From Methylotenera oryzisoli (lineage in GTDB: Bacteria; Pseudomonadota; Gammaproteobacteria; Burkholderiales; Methylophilaceae): a stretch of 64,000 nt of DNA. The notes below the pieces were generated by a model. The model saw nothing but the letters and a program-made list of their open reading frames with translations. It ran no database searches and had not been told where the DNA came from. Positions within the stretch are counted from its first letter, which is position 1, and the number at the start of each line of letters is the position of its first letter. The DNA is taken from positions 124,001-188,000 of the forward strand of contig NZ_PQVH01000005.1 in the NCBI RefSeq assembly GCF_004661485.1, read 5' to 3'. Positions 10,983 through 18,933 of this stretch are shown one piece after another. A program made the position numbers and the translations under genes.

Positions 10983-12047
10983 ATGAATCAATTAAAAAAC
11001 GACACATTCTTAAAAGCACTGATGCGCCAACCAACGGATTACACGCCAGTGTGGATGATGCGCCAAGCAGGACGCTACTTACCTGAATATCGTGAGAGTC
11101 GTAAAACCGCGGGCAGCTTTTTACAGCTTTGCAAAAATGCACAATTTGCAACCGATGTCACACTGCAACCTTTGGACCGCTATCCACTGCTAGACGCGGC
11201 GATTCTGTTTTCAGACATTCTCACGGTGCCAGATGCCATGGGCTTGGGTTTGTATTTTGAAGAAGGCGAAGGTCCTAAGTTTGAGCGCACCTTGCAGCAA
11301 GAGGCTGATATTCAAAAGCTAGTGGTGCCAGACATGGCAAAGCTACAGTATGTGTTTGATGCGGTGAGCAGTATCCGTCAGGCATTGGATGGCCGCGTAC
11401 CTTTAATTGGCTTTTCAGGCAGCCCGTGGACGCTAGCCACATACATGGTGGAAGGCAAAGGCGGTACCGACTTCTTAACCACTAAGAAAATGGCGTACGC
11501 TCGCCCGGATTTATTGCACCATATTTTAGAAACCACTGCGCAGACCGTGATTCAATATCTGAACGCACAGATTATGGCAGGCGCACAGGCTGTGATGATT
11601 TTTGACTCATGGGGTGGTGCCTTGTCACACAATGCCTATACTGAGTTTTCACTCAATTACATGCAAAAAATTGTGAATGGTTTAATTAAAACCAATGATG
11701 GCCGTAAAGTGCCAAGTATCGTATTCACCAAAGGTGGCGGTTTATGGCTAGAAGCGCAGGCTGGAATTGGCTCAGATGCATTGGGCTTGGATTGGACGGT
11801 AGATATCGGCAGCGCACGTCAACGAGTGGGCGATAAAGTAGCGCTGCAAGGTAACTTAGACCCTGCTATTTTGCTATCAACACCAGAAGCCATTGAAAAA
11901 GAAGTGATCAGTGTGCTTGCAAGCTACGGTAAAGGACATGGCCACGTATTTAATTTAGGTCATGGCATCACGCAATGGACGCCGCCAGAAAACGCAGCAG
12001 CGATGCTTACTGCCATCAGGGCACATAGTCAGCAATACCATGTGTAA
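10983..12047 (+). CDS. hemE: Uroporphyrinogen decarboxylase HemE
   Basis: It decarboxylates the four acetate side chains of uroporphyrinogen III to coproporphyrinogen III. The 354-residue length is standard. Signatures: [16 protein letters not shown] (about residues 21-36, substrate arginines), the conserved ILFSDILT with the catalytic aspartate, and [16 protein letters not shown] (about 142-157), plus FNLGHGI near the C-terminus. It follows the gltBD terminator closely and ends at a bidirectional terminator. Confidence 0.98.
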   Translation: MNQLKNDTFLKALMRQPTDYTPVWMMRQAGRYLPEYRESRKTAGSFLQLCKNAQFATDVTLQPLDRYPLLDAAILFSDILTVPDAMGLGLYFEEGEGPKFERTLQQEADIQKLVVPDMAKLQYVFDAVSSIRQALDGRVPLIGFSGSPWTLATYMVEGKGGTDFLTTKKMAYARPDLLHHILETTAQTVIQYLNAQIMAGAQAVMIFDSWGGALSHNAYTEFSLNYMQKIVNGLIKTNDGRKVPSIVFTKGGGLWLEAQAGIGSDALGLDWTVDIGSARQRVGDKVALQGNLDPAILLSTPEAIEKEVISVLASYGKGHGHVFNLGHGITQWTPPENAAAMLTAIRAHSQQYHV

Positions 12048-12086
12048 TTTACCGTTTTATCCGCAATGAGCTGGGTAAACGATATT

Positions 12087-12118
12087 AAAAAAGCCTGATC
12101 AATAGATCAGGCTTTTTT
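12087..12118. terminator. Bidirectional terminator between hemE and the hydrolase gene
   Basis: Perfect 14-bp arms (AAAAAAGCCTGATC at 12087-12100 and its complement at 12105-12118) flank the loop AATA. A/T runs on both sides let it work on both strands, serving the convergent hemE and hydrolase genes. Confidence 0.95.
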
Positions 12119-12154
12119 GTACGTATTCGCTAATGAATAGCGATGCTGTAAGGT

Positions 12155-12895
12155 TTATTGATGCAAAGTGCGGCTAAACAGATTCAGTGCCAATTGGTAA
12201 CCAATCATTGCAGTTTGCGCATCATAACGCTCACCTTCATCACGCATAAATGCATGTTGGGCATTAAACTCATGCCATGTGAATGTGATATTAGTATCAC
12301 CTAGCTTTTTATACACGTCTGCACGGCCTGCTGCAGGGATATGTGGGTCTTGTTTACCCCAGATCATCAATAGCTCACCTGTAATGTCGCTCAGGCGCTC
12401 CATGCTGTGCTGGCCAGGTTTGTTAGGAATCACTTGTGTGTGTAGGTCTGTTGCATAGAAACACGCAGTGCCTTTGATTTCTGGCTGTAATGCAGCACGG
12501 AAAGCTAAATGACCGCCGATGCAGAAGCCCATTGCGCCAATGTTGCCGTTATACCAAGCTTGTTGTTTCACAAAAGCAATCATGGCAGCGTTGTCTGTGT
12601 CGTAGCCTTCAACATCTTTTGCAGATTTGTCGGCATTGCCTTTATCACGGCCTGCATCGTCATAGCCCAATACAGTGCCAATTGGGTTAAGTTCGTGAAA
12701 TACCTCAGGAACTAATACCGCGTAGCCATGGCTGGCAATGATTTTAGCGGCACGCTCGATTGGGCCGGTTTGCTGAAAAATCTCTGAATAGAATAAAACA
12801 GTAGGATACTTTCCATCGCCTGTTGGGCGGTGAATATAAGTGCGCATAACCCCAGTTGGTGTGTTAAGGTCAGCAATGTTACTTTGAATGTTCAT
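12155..12895 (-). CDS. Dienelactone hydrolase family protein
   Basis: An alpha/beta hydrolase of the dienelactone hydrolase (carboxymethylenebutenolidase) family. The nucleophile motif is GFCIGG (Cys, about residue 124 from the chosen start), with the acid in WGKQDPHIP and the histidine in NAQHAF near the C-terminus, giving the Cys-Asp-His triad. The frame extends upstream to 12946, but the ATG at 12895 follows an AGAGAG ribosome site and gives the normal N-terminus at 246 residues. No catabolic ring-cleavage genes are nearby, so the substrate is unknown. Confidence 0.9.
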   Translation of the reverse strand: MNIQSNIADLNTPTGVMRTYIHRPTGDGKYPTVLFYSEIFQQTGPIERAAKIIASHGYAVLVPEVFHELNPIGTVLGYDDAGRDKGNADKSAKDVEGYDTDNAAMIAFVKQQAWYNGNIGAMGFCIGGHLAFRAALQPEIKGTACFYATDLHTQVIPNKPGQHSMERLSDITGELLMIWGKQDPHIPAAGRADVYKKLGDTNITFTWHEFNAQHAFMRDEGERYDAQTAMIGYQLALNLFSRTLHQ

Positions 12896-13238
12896 GATAG
12901 CTCTCTGAATAGACTTTTCAAATAAAAAACTCGAGATATTGTACAACGCTACACGTGTTTTTTGTGGGATAAGTGGGACTTAACAGCAGGAAAATCTGGC
13001 ATTTTCTGCGATAAATAAGCCGCTCAGCCAAAAATCACCTTTAGCTAAGTGGCAGCACGAAATCAATGAGCGAGTGAGATGAAGTGTCATCGTAAGTCCA
13101 TGTCCGCAGGGTCTATATGCTGAGGCAGTACGTGCCGTGTAACGCAGCGATTTGTTAGCTTAGTCGTTTATTACATATTTACCTAAATTAAGGTTTGCTA
13201 AGAGTGCTAAAACTTCCGTAAAATGTTGTTTCGAATCT
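12896..13238. other. Intergenic region between hydrolase gene and thiS leader
   Basis: No gene is supported. A near-perfect hairpin (GCAGGAAAAT at 12986-12995 against ATTTTCTGC at 13001-13009, one bulge) lies in the left part. The part from about 13040 to 13165 is more GC-rich than its surroundings and starts and ends with AGCTAA/TTAGCT, but no family is recognised. Confidence 0.4.
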
Positions 13239-13307
13239 ATTTGTATAAACAAATCACGCTTGTTCATACAAGATCAGGTGAGTTCCTATCTGGTGAGTTT
13301 GTCCAGA
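13239..13307 (+). promoter_or_regulatory. Structured leader upstream of thiS (not a TPP riboswitch by eye)
   Basis: Three short hairpins follow one another: ATTTGT-ATAA-ACAAAT (13239-13254), CTTGT-TCAT-ACAAG (13259-13272) and TCTGG-9 bases-CCAGA (13289-13307). Overlapping the third is a direct repeat of ATC(A/T)GGTGAGTT at 13273-13284 and 13288-13299, with an offset of 15 bases and 11 of 12 matches. The conserved TPP-aptamer blocks (CUGAGA, and the CCUGAUCUGG-type block) are absent in order. This could be an operator array or an RNA element. Confidence 0.4.
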
Positions 13308-13333
13308 CGTATATGGTTTCCTGATTTAATCAC

Positions 13334-13549
13334 ATGGCAATTTCTATGCAACTTACAATAAATGGAAAAGCGCGCAGTTTTGAACTTGCGCAGATGAATA
13401 CCGCACAGCTGGTAGAGCAGCTCGAATTAGTAGGAAAACGCTTGGCAATAGAACTCAATGGCGAAATTGTACCGCGTAGCCAATTTGAACATACCAAGCT
13501 GTCGGATGGCGACAAATTAGAGATAGTCGGCGCAGTCGGTGGCGGCTAG
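13334..13549 (+). CDS. thiS: Sulfur carrier protein ThiS
   Basis: A ubiquitin-like carrier whose C-terminal glycine is thiocarboxylated and delivers sulfur to ThiG for the thiazole ring. The 71-residue product has LTINGK near the start and ends VGAVGGG, keeping the required Gly-Gly tail. A second in-frame ATG at 13349 (MQLTINGK) is equally plausible as the start; neither has a good Shine-Dalgarno. thiG follows 45 bases later. The adenylating enzyme ThiF is not in the window. Confidence 0.93.
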   Translation: MAISMQLTINGKARSFELAQMNTAQLVEQLELVGKRLAIELNGEIVPRSQFEHTKLSDGDKLEIVGAVGGG

Positions 13550-13594
13550 TCAGTACGTTGAATAGACTCACGATTGTAAAATCGCGATTAATTA

Positions 13595-14398
13595 ATGATG
13601 AAGGATAATAAGTTGTCAGATTTATTGAAAATAGCAAATAAGACCTATCAATCACGCTTGTTGGTGGGCACTGGTAAATATAAAGACTTTGCAGAAACCC
13701 GTGCAGCGATTGATGCCAGCGGCGCAGAAATTATTACCGTGGCGATTCGTCGTACCAACATTGGTCAAACCGCAGGTGAGCCCTCACTTTTGGACTTTTT
13801 GCCGCCTGAAGAGTTTACTTATTTGCCGAATACCGCCGGCTGTTATTCTGCGGATGAGGCCGTGCGTACATTACGCCTGGCACGTGAGTTATTAGATGGT
13901 CATCAATTGGTGAAGCTAGAGGTGCTAGGTGACCCTAACACTTTATACCCGAATATGACTGAAACACTGGCTGCAGCCAAGACTTTAGTCAAAGATGGAT
14001 TTGAAGTAATGGTGTATTGCTCTGATGACCCGATTATCGCAAAACAGCTGGAAGAGATTGGCTGTTGCGCCGTGATGCCGTTGGCATCACTCATCGGTTC
14101 AGGTATGGGCATATTAAACCCGTGGAACCTGCAAATTATCATCGAAAATGCAAAAATCCCAGTATTGGTAGATGCCGGTGTGGGTACAGCGTCAGATGCT
14201 GCAATTGCAATGGAGCTTGGCTGTCAGGGTGTATTGATGAATACCGCAATTGCCGCGGCTAACAACCCCGTATTAATGGCTAGTGCTATGAAAAAAGCAG
14301 TTGAAGCTGGCCGTGAAGCCTACTTGGCTGGCCGTATGCCTAAAAAATTGTACTCAGCCAGTCCTAGCTCACCAACTACGGGCTTGATCTCGAAATAA
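13595..14398 (+). CDS. thiG: Thiazole synthase ThiG
   Basis: It makes the thiazole phosphate from deoxyxylulose phosphate, dehydroglycine and ThiS thiocarboxylate. Motifs: [13 protein letters not shown] with the Schiff-base region early in the chain, EIITVAIRR (about residues 45-53), KLEVLGD (about 107-113), [14 protein letters not shown] (about 156-169) and [18 protein letters not shown]. The 267-residue length is normal. Two consecutive ATGs (13595, 13598) are possible starts. It pairs with thiS and completes part of the pathway with thiD-thiE at 1.8-3.3 kb. Confidence 0.97.
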   Translation: MMKDNKLSDLLKIANKTYQSRLLVGTGKYKDFAETRAAIDASGAEIITVAIRRTNIGQTAGEPSLLDFLPPEEFTYLPNTAGCYSADEAVRTLRLARELLDGHQLVKLEVLGDPNTLYPNMTETLAAAKTLVKDGFEVMVYCSDDPIIAKQLEEIGCCAVMPLASLIGSGMGILNPWNLQIIIENAKIPVLVDAGVGTASDAAIAMELGCQGVLMNTAIAAANNPVLMASAMKKAVEAGREAYLAGRMPKKLYSASPSSPTTGLISK

Positions 14399-14550
14399 GC
14401 TATACACGCTTAAATCTGGCGCGCCGGCGTATTTTAGTGCAATAGATGTGCGCAGTTGCATGCCGTTGCAGTATGCGCGCTGATGAAAGCGTACAGGTTA
14501 GCTTATGAATTTTATTACTTTTGCACTGTCGGTTAGGTATTGAACGCGAG

Positions 14551-14934
14551 ATGAGCAGCGATAAACATTATGAATGCACGGTAAAAGTAGAGGTTACTTT
14601 TATCGCTGAGCAGTCGGATATTGAGCATAATCAATATGCGTTTGCATACCATGTGACCATCATTAATACCGGTAATGTCGCTGCGCAGTTGATTAGCCGT
14701 CATTGGGTGATCACTGAGGCCAACGGCGAACGCAAGGAGATTAGAGGCTTGGGCGTAGTAGGCGCGCAACCTTTGCTCAAACCTGCCGAGCATTATGAAT
14801 ATACAAGCGGTACCTTGATTAACACGCCCATGGGCGAGATGCATGGTGCTTATCAAATGGTGGCGGAGGACGGTACGCAATTTGATGCAGTCATTGCTCC
14901 TTTTGCACTGGCGATGCCCAGAATCCTGCACTAA
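14551..14934 (+). CDS. apaG: ApaG protein
   Basis: ApaG is a single immunoglobulin-like domain protein, historically linked to Co2+/Mg2+ resistance and diadenosine tetraphosphate; its exact role is unsettled. The ATG at 14551 gives 127 residues, matching the family; the frame is open upstream to a TTG at 14521, which would add an atypical tail. Family features are YAFAYHVTIINTG, SRHWVITEANG and the glycine-rich VVGAQP and MGEMHGAYQM. It is followed by mltA after about 60 bases. Confidence 0.93.
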   Translation: MSSDKHYECTVKVEVTFIAEQSDIEHNQYAFAYHVTIINTGNVAAQLISRHWVITEANGERKEIRGLGVVGAQPLLKPAEHYEYTSGTLINTPMGEMHGAYQMVAEDGTQFDAVIAPFALAMPRILH

Positions 14935-14993
14935 ATAACGGCTAAGCCGTGCTCATTTCAGTATTAACATTCCACACTAGACTTGTGATAAAA

Positions 14994-16271
14994 ATGAAAA
15001 AAATCGCACAGAATACATTGCTTGTAACGCTCACTCTGCTTGTAGCAGCATGTGCAAACAACAATATTAAACCGGTGACAGCCCCTGCTCCGCCGCAGGC
15101 AAAATGCGATTGCGCTACTGGTGCACCGGTACAAGTGCCAGCAGGTAGCAAGCCTGCTGAGGCTACGGCTGAGCAGCAAAAGCAAATGGCGAAGCTGCCA
15201 GATTATAGTTTGCTGCAAACAGCAGATTGGAGCGACATAGATGGCTTGCAACTGGATAACCTCAGCCTGGCTTGGCCAGCATGGATGCAAAGCTGCTCTA
15301 CTCTGGTGAATAAGCCGATGTGGAAAAACGCCTGCAGCGCTGCACAAAAGCTCAATAATGACACAGCAAGTAAGCCGCAAACGCAGGCAGTGCTGGGTTA
15401 TTTCCAGGAGTATTTCTCAGTATATAAGGCGAGCAATCTGGATGGTTCAGAGCAAGGCCTGATTACTGGTTATTATGAACCTTTGCTAAAAGGTAGCCGC
15501 ACCAAGTCTGCCAAGTACCCTAACCCATTGTATAGCGCGCCGGATGACTTGATTACGGTAGAGCTGGATAGTTTGTTTCCTGAGTTGAAATACAAGCGTG
15601 TGCGTGGCCGCTTAGTCGGTAATAAACTGGTGCCTTACTACAATCGCGCCGAGATTGAAGTGGAGGCCTCGCCAGTGAAGGGTCGCGAGTTTGTATATAT
15701 TGATGACATTATCGATGTCTTCTTTTTGCAAATTCAGGGATCAGGCTTGGTGCAGCTAGATACTGGCGAGCAAATACACGTAGGTTACGCGGATCAGAAT
15801 GGTCATACCTATAACTCGATAGGTCGTCTGCTAATCGAGCGCGGTGAGCTGACGCTGGCTCAAGCTTCTATGCAGGGCATCAAGAACTGGGCACGCAATA
15901 ACTTAGATAAGCTACGCGAGTTATTGAATCAGAACCCTAGCTATGTATTCTTTAGAGAGCTGCCAGCAGGCTTGCCCGGGCCTTTAGGCGCGTTGGGTGT
16001 GCCCATTTTGGCAGAGCGTAGTGTGGCAGTTGACCCTAAGTTTGTGCCGTTAGGTGCTCCGGTGTTTTTATCAACAACAGAGCCGAATACCAGTAAACCG
16101 TTAAAACGTTTGATGATGGCGCAGGATACAGGTGGCGCAATTAAAGGCGGTGTCCGTGCAGACTTCTTCTGGGGGGCAGGGGCTACCGCTGGTGCTAAAG
16201 CTGGCGCAATGAAGCAAACCGGTAAGATCTGGGTGTTTTTACCTAAAGGATTTGTGATTAAAGCTCAATAA
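14994..16271 (+). CDS. mltA: Membrane-bound lytic murein transglycosylase A
   Basis: It cleaves peptidoglycan glycan strands to 1,6-anhydro-muropeptides at the outer-membrane inner face. The ATG at 14994 starts a short lipoprotein signal with lipobox LVAAC, cysteine about residue 20; a GTG at 14949 is also in frame but would mask the signal. MltA-core features include ITGYYEPLLKGS, FFLQIQGSG and YNSIGRLLIERGEL. The C-terminal 3D domain carries AQDTGGAIKG...RADFFWG with its conserved aspartates. The 425-residue length fits, and a bidirectional terminator lies about 125 bases downstream. Confidence 0.95.
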   Translation: MKKIAQNTLLVTLTLLVAACANNNIKPVTAPAPPQAKCDCATGAPVQVPAGSKPAEATAEQQKQMAKLPDYSLLQTADWSDIDGLQLDNLSLAWPAWMQSCSTLVNKPMWKNACSAAQKLNNDTASKPQTQAVLGYFQEYFSVYKASNLDGSEQGLITGYYEPLLKGSRTKSAKYPNPLYSAPDDLITVELDSLFPELKYKRVRGRLVGNKLVPYYNRAEIEVEASPVKGREFVYIDDIIDVFFLQIQGSGLVQLDTGEQIHVGYADQNGHTYNSIGRLLIERGELTLAQASMQGIKNWARNNLDKLRELLNQNPSYVFFRELPAGLPGPLGALGVPILAERSVAVDPKFVPLGAPVFLSTTEPNTSKPLKRLMMAQDTGGAIKGGVRADFFWGAGATAGAKAGAMKQTGKIWVFLPKGFVIKAQ

Positions 16272-16394
16272 CAGAGGGTAAGATATCTGAGGCGGGTTTA
16301 AGTGCATGCGCTTTTGTAGCTATTTAGCCACTAGGGTGTAAATGTAGCTCGAGGTGAAGTAGTACATCGAAGCTTCTAGATGATATAGACAAAT

Positions 16395-16421
16395 AAAAAG
16401 GGTGCCATCAGCACCCTTTTT
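16395..16421. terminator. Bidirectional terminator between mltA and pqqA
   Basis: AAAAAGGGTGC (16395-16405) and GCACCCTTTTT (16411-16421) form an 11-bp stem around CATCA. It lies about 17 bases beyond the pqqA stop on the minus strand and also serves mltA. Confidence 0.93.
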
Positions 16422-16437
16422 ATTTATACGTAAGATA

Positions 16438-16509
16438 TTACTTGTTCATTACGTACATTGTAACTTCAAAACCGAAACGCATTTCAGTAGCAGCTGGTGT
16501 TGTCCACAT
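16438..16509 (-). CDS. pqqA: PQQ precursor peptide PqqA, stand-alone
   Basis: Translating the minus strand gives a 23-residue peptide beginning MWTTPAATEMRFGFEV and ending in TMYVMNK. The crosslinked pair of PqqA, glutamate 15 and tyrosine 19, sits in the canonical E-V-T-M-Y spacing, and the MWT.PA start is typical. A strong AAAGGAG ribosome site precedes the ATG. PQQ is the redox cofactor of periplasmic methanol/alcohol dehydrogenases. No pqqB, C, D or E follows: a terminator lies just past the stop, so this is a monocistronic precursor supply gene whose enzymes must be elsewhere. Confidence 0.95.
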   Translation of the reverse strand: MWTTPAATEMRFGFEVTMYVMNK

Positions 16510-16584
16510 AGTAATTCTCCTTTTATATAAATTCGTCCCGCATTTGCTTAATTACAATTGCATTACGTGATAGAGATATTACGG

Positions 16585-16629
16585 CTAGCCTGACTTTGTA
16601 GCATGACCTTGTTCATTAAAGCAGGCTAG
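16585..16629 (-). repeat. Inverted repeat upstream of pqqA
   Basis: CTAGCCTG (16585-16592) and CAGGCTAG (16622-16629) are perfect complements; CTTT and AAAG extend the stem past one bulged A. It lies about 75-120 bases upstream of pqqA and 40 bases after the preceding minus-strand gene, with no T-run. It may be a terminator-like 3' structure of that gene or part of pqqA control. Confidence 0.4.
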
Positions 16630-16668
16630 TGAAAATCATTAGAAGCGGCTTTGTTTGTCCGGCAGGGT

Positions 16669-18927
16669 TTACTTTTTAAATTTCTGTTTTAATTTCTTAA
16701 TGCCTTTGCGCCCAAACTTTCGCTTAAATGCCACTTTAAAGTCATATAAATAGAGCGATAGTTTGATCTGCAGGGTAAGTTTCCTGCCGATATTGGCGAG
16801 ATACAAGCCCATAAAGCGTTCACGCCCAGCCCAATGTAGCTTGTTACAAACTCTGGCTAAGTCTGAAATGCGATACTTCATTGCAGTTGGGTGTGTATAA
16901 AAATGCGCGCGTGCGGTATCAATCAATGAGAATGCGAGTTGGCGGTTACTTTGTAGCTGCACCAATACATTGCCACCGGATAAATCTCTGAAGAAAGTGC
17001 CGGTTTGATGCATGCGGTGCAGGTATTGCGCTAACTGGGTATACGCGTCCTCTGCACGGATTGCATAGTCTTTGTCGGCAAAATGAAACTCTTTATTACC
17101 TTTGGCAAAATGTACGAACATTTCCCCTACTGAGCAATCGGCTTTCACGTAGTCGCAGATATAAAAATTCTGTTTGAGCGTTTTATCGCCCGTCTGCTCG
17201 AAAAAAGCAACCGGGTGCGCAGTGCTGATGCCGCGTCTTAATAACTCAACAGCGCCATTCCAACTGCGTTTGGCTTTGCTTGGTTTGAATCTATCCAAAA
17301 ATGCCTTGTGCGGGTACATCTTAATCGGTTGCTTGACGGTGACTTGCGCTTGCGCGTTGCGTGGGTCTGGTAACGCCCATATTGCATTGCGTGCATGGCG
17401 CAAGGCGCTGGCTTTTTGCGGGCTAATCAGGTTGCTGGGGTGTAACTGTTCACCAATCAGCAAAGCTTCCTCGGCATTACGGGCCAATATCATGCCAAAC
17501 CATTGACCTTGGCGGAATGGGAAGTATTGCAGCGCTGCAATATGCGCATGTATAGCCAAGTCTTGTGCAAGGCCACAGCTTTCTTTGATGTTAACCGTGT
17601 GGTTTTTGGGCCAGCGTATATAGATTGGTGACTCGCAAACAATGTGGCTTGCTAGCGTTAATGGGTGACCATCACGGTGGATGATTTCACCGGTGCTGAT
17701 ATCAGCTGCTTCATAAATATCTTGCAGCAAGGCCACTTTGCCATTGATGGTCCATAGTGCGTGGATGTCATACTCATTGGTCTGGAAGTGATGAATCTCC
17801 AGCCCGTTAGCACTGGAGATAGCCTTGATGTATTTCGCACCTTGAATCATGGCTGTCACGGTTTTGATGGCGTGAAAACTGGCATGGCGCCAGAAGTTAT
17901 TTACGTTGCCATCTACGCTGGCATAGTGGGTAACGCGCTCCAGCGCAGGGTATTCTGCATCCAACAGGCCATCATCAATCAGGCCTTCGCGGTGGCAGAT
18001 AAAAGCCCCCCAAAACGCTTGGTCTAGTGCGCCAGAGGCTGCATTCAGGATCATATAACGTGCAGCATAGTCTGCCTGTTTTTGCTCACCATCTGGCAGT
18101 AGGCGTTGGATACGATAAATTGCCCAAAATGCCACCGGTGAAATAAAACGTTTAATGCCAAAATCAGTACCAACTTTTTTGAGCAGGCGCGCTTTTTTGA
18201 CCAGATTGTATTTAAAGATGGTGGCCCAGCGGTATTTCAAGATGCGGTGGTCAAAGCGCTCAGGCTCAGAAACACGTTCTGAAAATAGATTGTTGCTGTG
18301 CACATCAGGTAATTGTTGTCGGGCTTTGAGCTGGCTTAATATGCCGATGTTGTAGATAGGCTCAAAGTCGGTGACATTAGGGCCGGCTAGTTCAATATGG
18401 TGCTGTTTAATGCTGGTATAAGCAATGTTCCATGCTGCGATAAAGCCATCAGGCGTATAGCCGGTCCAGCGTTTTCTATTGATGGTGTTGCCGATCTCTA
18501 TGCGCGTAATCTGGCTACCGAAGCGGCTGATTACGTTATCTAGGAAGATTTGCCATGCTGCCTGCTCCGCTTTACTCTCCATGTTTTTGGCATTGCGGAA
18601 TGGCTGTATCAAGTGCAAAGTGACGTGAAACCCATCGTTAATTAAGCGTTGCAAAAAGCGCGCGTTAAAACTCTCCAAATCACCATAAGTGAAATCAAGG
18701 CGTACTTGTTTAATGCCTAATGCCAGTAGTTCGGAGATAACGTAGTCATCCATAGCAGGGTCAGCGGCAGAAGCGACACAAACCCCGATAAAGTTCGCTG
18801 GCACCTGATGCTGATTAACAGGCAGGTGCGCGTCTTTTTGACGCATTCTGCCGCTTAAAATGTAGGCCAGACCTTTTCTGATAATAGACCAGGTCAGCAT
18901 GCTACGTTGTTTAGTTGAATTGTTCAT
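16669..18927 (-). CDS. Glycosidase-like domain fused to LPS-kinase-like domain
   Basis: The 752-residue protein has no clear signal peptide. Residues about 45-450 look like a TIM-barrel glycoside hydrolase-type fold (IGVCVAS...QVRLDFTYGD, then RIEIGNTINRKRWTGYTPDGF). In active relatives the equivalent of GNTIN is usually WNEPN, so the catalytic acid/base glutamate seems replaced by threonine. Residues about 560-735 resemble the Kdo/heptose kinase (WaaP-like) fold: a catalytic-loop FFRDLSGGNVLV with Asp and Asn, and a metal-binding LIDTARAHF. The tail is very lysine-rich. It follows the sulfatase-fold transferase gene by 6 bases, suggesting one envelope-glycan operon. The substrate is unknown. 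Confidence 0.65.
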   Translation of the reverse strand: MNNSTKQRSMLTWSIIRKGLAYILSGRMRQKDAHLPVNQHQVPANFIGVCVASAADPAMDDYVISELLALGIKQVRLDFTYGDLESFNARFLQRLINDGFHVTLHLIQPFRNAKNMESKAEQAAWQIFLDNVISRFGSQITRIEIGNTINRKRWTGYTPDGFIAAWNIAYTSIKQHHIELAGPNVTDFEPIYNIGILSQLKARQQLPDVHSNNLFSERVSEPERFDHRILKYRWATIFKYNLVKKARLLKKVGTDFGIKRFISPVAFWAIYRIQRLLPDGEQKQADYAARYMILNAASGALDQAFWGAFICHREGLIDDGLLDAEYPALERVTHYASVDGNVNNFWRHASFHAIKTVTAMIQGAKYIKAISSANGLEIHHFQTNEYDIHALWTINGKVALLQDIYEAADISTGEIIHRDGHPLTLASHIVCESPIYIRWPKNHTVNIKESCGLAQDLAIHAHIAALQYFPFRQGQWFGMILARNAEEALLIGEQLHPSNLISPQKASALRHARNAIWALPDPRNAQAQVTVKQPIKMYPHKAFLDRFKPSKAKRSWNGAVELLRRGISTAHPVAFFEQTGDKTLKQNFYICDYVKADCSVGEMFVHFAKGNKEFHFADKDYAIRAEDAYTQLAQYLHRMHQTGTFFRDLSGGNVLVQLQSNRQLAFSLIDTARAHFYTHPTAMKYRISDLARVCNKLHWAGRERFMGLYLANIGRKLTLQIKLSLYLYDFKVAFKRKFGRKGIKKLKQKFKK

Positions 18928-18933
18928 TAATGT

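Noticed and set aside
12976-13165. Integron attC-like site
   Set aside because: An RYYYAAC-like start and a GTTAGC-like end occur, but the span is too long, the right core does not match GTTRRRY, and no integrase or cassette is near.
13180-13333. TPP riboswitch before thiS
   Set aside because: The conserved CUGAGA and CCUGAUCUGG-type blocks are not present in order; only short hairpins and a direct repeat are seen.
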